Below are positions 5,589 through 8,810 of a stretch of DNA of 8,810 bases, piece by piece. How positions within the stretch are numbered: the first letter of the stretch is position 1; each line of letters starts with the position of its first letter. The notes under the pieces were generated by a model, which saw nothing but the letters and a program-made list of their open reading frames with translations, had not been told where the DNA came from and made no database searches. Source of the DNA: an uncultured Roseateles sp. (GTDB taxonomy: Bacteria; Pseudomonadota; Gammaproteobacteria; Burkholderiales; Burkholderiaceae); NCBI GenBank assembly GCA_946886855.1, contig CAMPJJ010000164.1, positions 1 through 8,810 of the forward strand. The letters are read 5' to 3'. A program made the translations under genes and the position numbers.

Positions 5589-5627
5589 CAACCGACTTCA
5601 ACCGACGTCAACCTGCTTCAACCAGTC
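5588..5627 (-). repeat. 10-bp tandem array forming the arsC/MOSC junction
   Basis: Four consecutive 10-bp units on the minus strand, each NNNNGGTTGA: GACTGGTTGA, AGCAGGTTGA, CGTCGGTTGA, AGTCGGTTGA. The third unit ends in the TGA stop of arsC (5600-5598). The last A of the fourth unit is the A of the MOSC ATG (5588). The first two units encode part of the ArsC C-terminus (DWLKQVDVG). Because 10 is not a multiple of 3, the repeat is not a protein repeat. Confidence 0.85.
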
Positions 5628-5963
5628 GTTCAGCAACTCCGGCGGACGCGCGATCAGCGCGCGGTCGCCCTGCACGACGATCGCGCGCTGCAGCAGCTTC
5701 GGGCGGTCCGCGACGGCCTGCAGCAGCTGCGTGTCGGTCAGCGATTCGTCCGCCAGATCGAGCTCGCGATAGTCGTCCTCGTTGTCGCGCACCATCGCGC
5801 GCACCGGCGTGCCGAGCTGCTGGTGCAGCGTCTGCAGCTCGGGCAGCGTCAGCGGCGTCGCGAGGTACTCGACGACCTCGGGGTGGAGGCCGCGGGACTC
5901 CAGCAGCGCGAGCGCCTCGCGCGACTTGGAGCAGCGGGGGTTGTGCAGGATCTTGAGGCTCAT
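5598..5963 (-). CDS. arsC: Arsenate reductase (glutaredoxin) / ArsC-family protein
   Basis: A 121-residue protein of the thioredoxin-fold ArsC family (plasmid R773 type), which reduces arsenate to arsenite using glutathione and glutaredoxin. The active-site loop is HNPRCSKSREAL (7-18) with Cys11. Arg59 (VRAMVRDNEDDY), Arg93 (LLQRAIVV) and Arg106 (LIARPPE) match the three Arg residues of R773 ArsC (60, 94, 107), so the catalytic set looks complete. Length is near the 115-140 typical of chromosomal members (YfgD-like), many of which are not in ars operons. No arsR or arsB is nearby, so a general thiol-redox role is also possible. ATG 5963 is chosen because similarity starts at MSLKILHNP; an upstream GTG (6029) would read through the 28-bp palindrome. 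It is probably co-transcribed with the MOSC gene 9 nt downstream. Confidence 0.9.
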   Translation of the reverse strand: MSLKILHNPRCSKSREALALLESRGLHPEVVEYLATPLTLPELQTLHQQLGTPVRAMVRDNEDDYRELDLADESLTDTQLLQAVADRPKLLQRAIVVQGDRALIARPPELLNDWLKQVDVG

Positions 5964-5982
5964 GCGGACCAGTGTAGGAGTC

Positions 5983-6010
5983 GCGATCCGGATATCGATA
6001 TGCGGATCGC
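5983..6010. promoter_or_regulatory. 28-bp near-perfect palindrome, candidate operator between arsC and acyl-CoA synthetase
   Basis: The two 14-bp arms GCGATCCGGATATC and GATATGCGGATCGC are reverse complements except for one base pair, with no spacer. It sits 20 bp upstream of the arsC ATG and 135 bp upstream of the synthetase ATG, and its centre is AT-rich compared with the surroundings. On the minus strand TACACT (5976-5971), a fair -10 for arsC, lies just downstream, so the palindrome would cover the -35 region. It fits a dimeric regulator site; the regulator is not in the window. Confidence 0.55.
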
Positions 6011-6131
6011 CCCGCGCTTGCCCATGCACCGCTCGCGGGCATCGGGCGCGTGCGCAGGCACCGACCTGGCGCTACGGGCTTTCCATGACGCCCGTCCAGG
6101 ACCCGCTCGCTAGCATCCACGCTCTTGTTCC

Positions 6132-6137
6132 AGGAGG
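6132..6137 (+). promoter_or_regulatory. Ribosome binding site of the acyl-CoA synthetase
   Basis: A perfect AGGAGG with an 8-nt spacer to ATG 6146. It decides the start against the in-frame TTG at 6125, which lies upstream of this site. It is the only canonical Shine-Dalgarno in the window and suggests strong translation. Confidence 0.85.
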
Positions 6138-6145
6138 GAGACCCG

Positions 6146-7912
6146 ATGACCGGCAAGACCGCCAAGGACGCCGGCCCGGCCGACGGCATCACCGTGCCCG
6201 CCGCGGCGACACGGGCCGCGCCCGACGCCTACGCGCTGATCCACGGCGCCTTCCGCTGGCAGGTGCCGGAACGGCTGGCCATCGCCGAGCTCTGCTGCGG
6301 CCGGTGGGCCCGCGAGACGCCCGATGCCCCGGCGATCTTCTTCGACAGCGACAGCGGCTGCCGCGCCCAGTACTCCTTCGGCCAGCTGCAGCGCGCGGCC
6401 AACCGGCTGTCCAACGCGCTCAAGCGCCTCGGCGTCGAGGCCGGCGACCGCGTCGCGCTGGTGCTGCCGCAGCGCTTCGAGACCGCCGTGGCGCACATCG
6501 CGATCAACCAGCTCGGCGCGGTCGCGATGCCGCTGTCGATGCTCTTCGGGCCCGATGCGCTCGAGTACCGCCTCAAGGACAGCGAGGCCTGCGTCGCGAT
6601 CGTCGAGGGCGGCGCGCTGGCCGCGCTGCGCTCGGTGCGCGCGTCCTGCCCGACGCTGCGCCACGTGCTGGTCGTCGGCGAGTCCGATGCCCACGAGGGC
6701 GAGCTCGGCTGGATGGCCGCGCTGCAGGCCGAAGACGCGCGCTTCGCCGCGCGCGACAACGCGGCCGAGGACCCCGCGATCCTGATCTACACCAGCGGCA
6801 CGACCGGCGCGCCCAAGGGCGCCTTGCTGCCGCAGCGCGCGCTGCTCGGCAACCTCACCGGCTTCATCGCGAGCCAGAACTGGTTCGGCTTCGACCCCCA
6901 CGATCCGGCCGTGCGCAGCGAGGCCGTGTTCTGGAGTCCCGCCGACTGGGCCTGGACCGGCGGCCTGATGGACGCGCTGCTGCCCTCGCTGTGCTTCGGC
7001 CGGCCCATCCTCGGCTACCAGGGGCGCTTCTCGCCGGAGAAGGCCTTCGAGCTGATGCAGCACTACCGCGTCAGCCACACCTTCCTGTTCCCCACCGCGC
7101 TGAAGGCGATGATGAAGGCCGTGCCGCATCCCGCCCAGCACTACACGCTGCAGCTGCAGGCCGTCATGAGCGCGGGGGAGGCCGTCGGCGACGCCGTCTT
7201 CGACTGGGGGCAGCGCGAGCTCGGCGTGACGATCAACGAGATGTTCGGGCAGACCGAGATCAACTACGTGGTCGGCAACTGCGCGCGCTTGTGGCCGGCG
7301 AAGCCGGGCAGCATGGGGCGCGCCTATCCCGGTCACCGCGTGGCGGTCATCGACGACGAGGGTCAGGTCTGTCCGCCCGGTCAGATCGGCGAAGTCGCCG
7401 TGCATCGCCGCGACGCGCAGGGCGTGCCGGATCCGATCTTCTTCCTCGGCTACTGGCGCAACGAGGCGGCGACGGTGGCGAAGTTCACCGGCGATCCGGC
7501 GGACAGCTGGTGCCGCACCGGCGACCTGGCCCGCACCGACGAGGACGGCTACCTCTGGTACCAGGGGCGCGCGGACGACCAGTTCAAGGTCGCGGGGTAT
7601 CGGATCGGGCCGGGTGAGATCGAGAACTGCCTGGTGCGCCACGAGGCCGTCGCCAACGCCGCCGTCGTGCCCAAGCCCGATGCCGAACGCGGCGCGCTGG
7701 TGAAGGCCTTCGTCGTGCTGGCGCCGGGCCGGCAGCCGTCGGCGGCGCTGACCGCGGAGCTGCAGGACTTCGTCAAGCAGCGGCTGGCGCCTTACGAGTA
7801 CCCGAAGGAGATCGAGTTCCTCGACGCGCTGCCGATGACGACCACGGGGAAGGTGCAGCGGCGCGTGCTGCGCCAGCTGGAAGCGGACCGCGCATCGGGA
7901 CTGGCAGCCTGA
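6146..7912 (+). CDS. AMP-forming acyl-CoA synthetase (acetyl-/medium-chain type)
   Basis: A 588-residue adenylate-forming enzyme that activates a carboxylic acid with ATP and joins it to CoA, releasing AMP and pyrophosphate. All core motifs are intact: phosphate-binding loop YTSGTTGAPKG (215-225), FGQTE (367-371), the CRTGD hinge-side motif (456-460) followed by the DEDGYLWYQGRADDQFK hinge region, and the C-terminal catalytic Lys569 in TTTGKVQRR. Length, the LGYWRNEAATVAKF segment and the WSPADWAWTGG segment place it with the acetyl-CoA synthetase/ACSM branch rather than long-chain FadD. The acid used cannot be read from sequence; short- or medium-chain or aromatic acids are possible. Codon use is extremely G/C-rich at third positions, typical of a resident gene. 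It is divergent from arsC, with the 28-bp palindrome between, and convergent with the lipoprotein gene. Confidence 0.95.
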   Translation: MTGKTAKDAGPADGITVPAAATRAAPDAYALIHGAFRWQVPERLAIAELCCGRWARETPDAPAIFFDSDSGCRAQYSFGQLQRAANRLSNALKRLGVEAGDRVALVLPQRFETAVAHIAINQLGAVAMPLSMLFGPDALEYRLKDSEACVAIVEGGALAALRSVRASCPTLRHVLVVGESDAHEGELGWMAALQAEDARFAARDNAAEDPAILIYTSGTTGAPKGALLPQRALLGNLTGFIASQNWFGFDPHDPAVRSEAVFWSPADWAWTGGLMDALLPSLCFGRPILGYQGRFSPEKAFELMQHYRVSHTFLFPTALKAMMKAVPHPAQHYTLQLQAVMSAGEAVGDAVFDWGQRELGVTINEMFGQTEINYVVGNCARLWPAKPGSMGRAYPGHRVAVIDDEGQVCPPGQIGEVAVHRRDAQGVPDPIFFLGYWRNEAATVAKFTGDPADSWCRTGDLARTDEDGYLWYQGRADDQFKVAGYRIGPGEIENCLVRHEAVANAAVVPKPDAERGALVKAFVVLAPGRQPSAALTAELQDFVKQRLAPYEYPKEIEFLDALPMTTTGKVQRRVLRQLEADRASGLAA

Positions 7913-7947
7913 TCCGTCGACTGCACAGGCCGCTGCCGCTCACCCCT

Positions 7948-7973
7948 GCCCGCTCGCGCAAGCGGGAGCGGGC
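7948..7973. repeat. GC-rich hairpin between convergent genes, REP-like
   Basis: GCCCGCT (7948-7954) can pair with AGCGGGC (7967-7973). Its inner CCCGCT can instead pair with AGCGGG (7961-7966) across a 6-nt loop, so there are two mutually exclusive 3' arms. It lies in the 71-bp gap between the synthetase stop and the lipoprotein stop. Design and position resemble the hairpin at 1545-1569, though the sequences are only partly alike. No U-run follows on either strand. Confidence 0.65.
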
Positions 7974-7983
7974 GCCAGGCGGC

Positions 7984-8810
7984 TCAGCTCGCGCGCGCGT
8001 TGCGCAGCTTGACGTAGAGCTTGGTGTTGGCGCCGGGCTGCGGCTGCAGCAGCGCCGAGTCGGGCCATTGCTCCTGGCCGGTCAGCACGGTGCAGGCGCG
8101 GGAGGGCTGGCCCTTGGGCGTCTCGGGCTCGCGCTGCTGGGCCTCGGACGGCAGCGGCAGGCGCAGGTGCTGGCCGCTCTCCGTCCAGTCCAGGCTCCAC
8201 TGCGGCTGGTCGCTGCAGACGATGACGCCGTCGATCTGCGGGAACATCCATCGCACGTACCAGGGCAGCAGCTCGGTGCGCAGCCGCTGCCCGACCGCGA
8301 CGATGCGGCGCACCGTGGCCATGTCCAGCATCTCCGGCGGCGTCGCGAGGTCGATGCTCAGGCGCACGCCCAGCTCGCCCTTGGGCACGTTGGTGCCGAA
8401 GTCCATGTCCTTGACGCGCTGCTCGGAAAAGGTCGGCAGGTCGAAGCGGCCTTTCTCGTCGATGGGGATCGGGATGTAGTCGTCGTCGCTCATCAGCGCG
8501 AGCTTGGTGCCGGCCGGCGGCGGCTTCGTGTTGTCCTTCGCGTCGGTCAGCACGAAGCGGCTCACGAACAGGCCTTCGCCCTCGGTGCGCAGCTTGGACA
8601 GCAACTCGTTGAGCCGCTTGTAGGGGAAGGACGCGCCGCGCTTCATGTCGCTCTGCACCGCAGGCAGGGCGATGGCGCTCGATGTCGCGGAAGTCGCGGC
8701 GGAGGACGTCGCGGCGGCCGATGGCGCGGCCGCACCGGCCGGCGCCGGATCGACGCCGGTCGCCGCGGCGACCGGATCGCAGGCGGCAAGGGCGCTCAAC
8801 ACGACGATGG
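7984..8810 (-). CDS. Lipoprotein of unknown function, 5' end beyond window
   Basis: The frame is open from the right edge to the TGA at 7986-7984; the start codon is outside, so the GTG at 8802 is probably not the start. The visible N-terminus IVVLSALAAC is the end of a type II signal peptide with lipobox LAAC, Cys at codon 8781-8779, so the product should be lipid-anchored. Asp directly after the Cys would favour inner-membrane retention under the E. coli Lol rule; how well this holds here is unknown. About 40 Ala/Ser/Thr/Pro-rich residues follow as a flexible tether. A globular part begins near KRGASFPYKRLNELLSKL and includes SRFVLTDAKD, PIPIDEKGRFDLP, GVRLSIDLATPPEM, WYVRWMFPQIDGVIVC and NTKLYVKLRNARAS. 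Two cysteines (in VIVCSD and RACTVL) may form a disulfide. I do not recognise the family. Confidence 0.8.
   Translation of the reverse strand, partial: IVVLSALAACDPVAAATGVDPAPAGAAAPSAAATSSAATSATSSAIALPAVQSDMKRGASFPYKRLNELLSKLRTEGEGLFVSRFVLTDAKDNTKPPPAGTKLALMSDDDYIPIPIDEKGRFDLPTFSEQRVKDMDFGTNVPKGELGVRLSIDLATPPEMLDMATVRRIVAVGQRLRTELLPWYVRWMFPQIDGVIVCSDQPQWSLDWTESGQHLRLPLPSEAQQREPETPKGQPSRACTVLTGQEQWPDSALLQPQPGANTKLYVKLRNARAS

Noticed and set aside
5782..7617. A 611-codon plus-strand frame and a 510-codon minus-strand frame (6110-7642) over the acyl-CoA synthetase
   Set aside because: Both are Arg/Ala or His/Ala/Gly-rich with no recognisable motifs, while the synthetase frame carries every adenylation motif and the AGGAGG site.
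7991..8000. A CGCGCGCGCG run that could be a Z-DNA tract
   Set aside because: It is inside the lipoprotein coding region, encodes its Ala/Arg C-terminus, and is too short to mean more than high GC.
1..8810. CRISPR arrays, insertion sequences, tRNA/rRNA genes, toxin-antitoxin or defence genes
   Set aside because: None seen: no spaced direct repeats of CRISPR size, no transposase or nuclease motifs and no cloverleaf sequence were noticed on either strand.

Overview
The window looks like a stretch of chromosome from a high-GC betaproteobacterium, most likely a Burkholderiales member of the Roseateles/Mitsuaria/Rubrivivax kind. That is inferred from the strong G/C third-position bias, the styles of the ParB-like and secreted proteins, and short GC-rich intergenic hairpins; no marker gene fixes the taxon. 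No tRNA, rRNA, insertion sequence, phage gene or CRISPR array is visible.

Layout, left to right: (1) a ParB/sulfiredoxin-fold DNA-binding protein on the minus strand that runs off the left edge; (2) a divergently transcribed hotdog-fold acyl-CoA thioesterase; (3) a minus-strand run of three genes, transcribed in the order CPBP intramembrane protease, secreted two-module protein of unknown function, alpha/beta hydrolase; (4) a divergent GNAT acetyltransferase of the SSAT type; (5) a minus-strand pair, an ArsC-family reductase followed 9 nt later by a MOSC protein with a C-terminal segment resembling the DNA-binding half of O6-alkylguanine-DNA alkyltransferase; (6) a divergent AMP-forming acyl-CoA synthetase; (7) a minus-strand lipoprotein of unknown function that runs off the right edge.

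Transcription alternates strictly, giving three divergent and three convergent junctions. All three convergent junctions (1521-1611, 4724-4757, 7913-7983) hold a compact repeat: two have GC-rich hairpins of related design, and the middle one has a 7-bp tandem array that also supplies the MOSC stop codon. A 10-bp tandem array forms the ArsC/MOSC junction. The clearest operator candidate is a 28-bp palindrome with one mismatched pair between arsC and the acyl-CoA synthetase.

Most of the content is metabolic or housekeeping-like, and I see no obvious defence or mobile system. The best leads are the MOSC/alkyltransferase-like fusion that lacks the alkyltransferase active-site motif, the 28-bp palindrome, the repeat arrays lying across stop and start codons, and the protease/secreted-protein pair.
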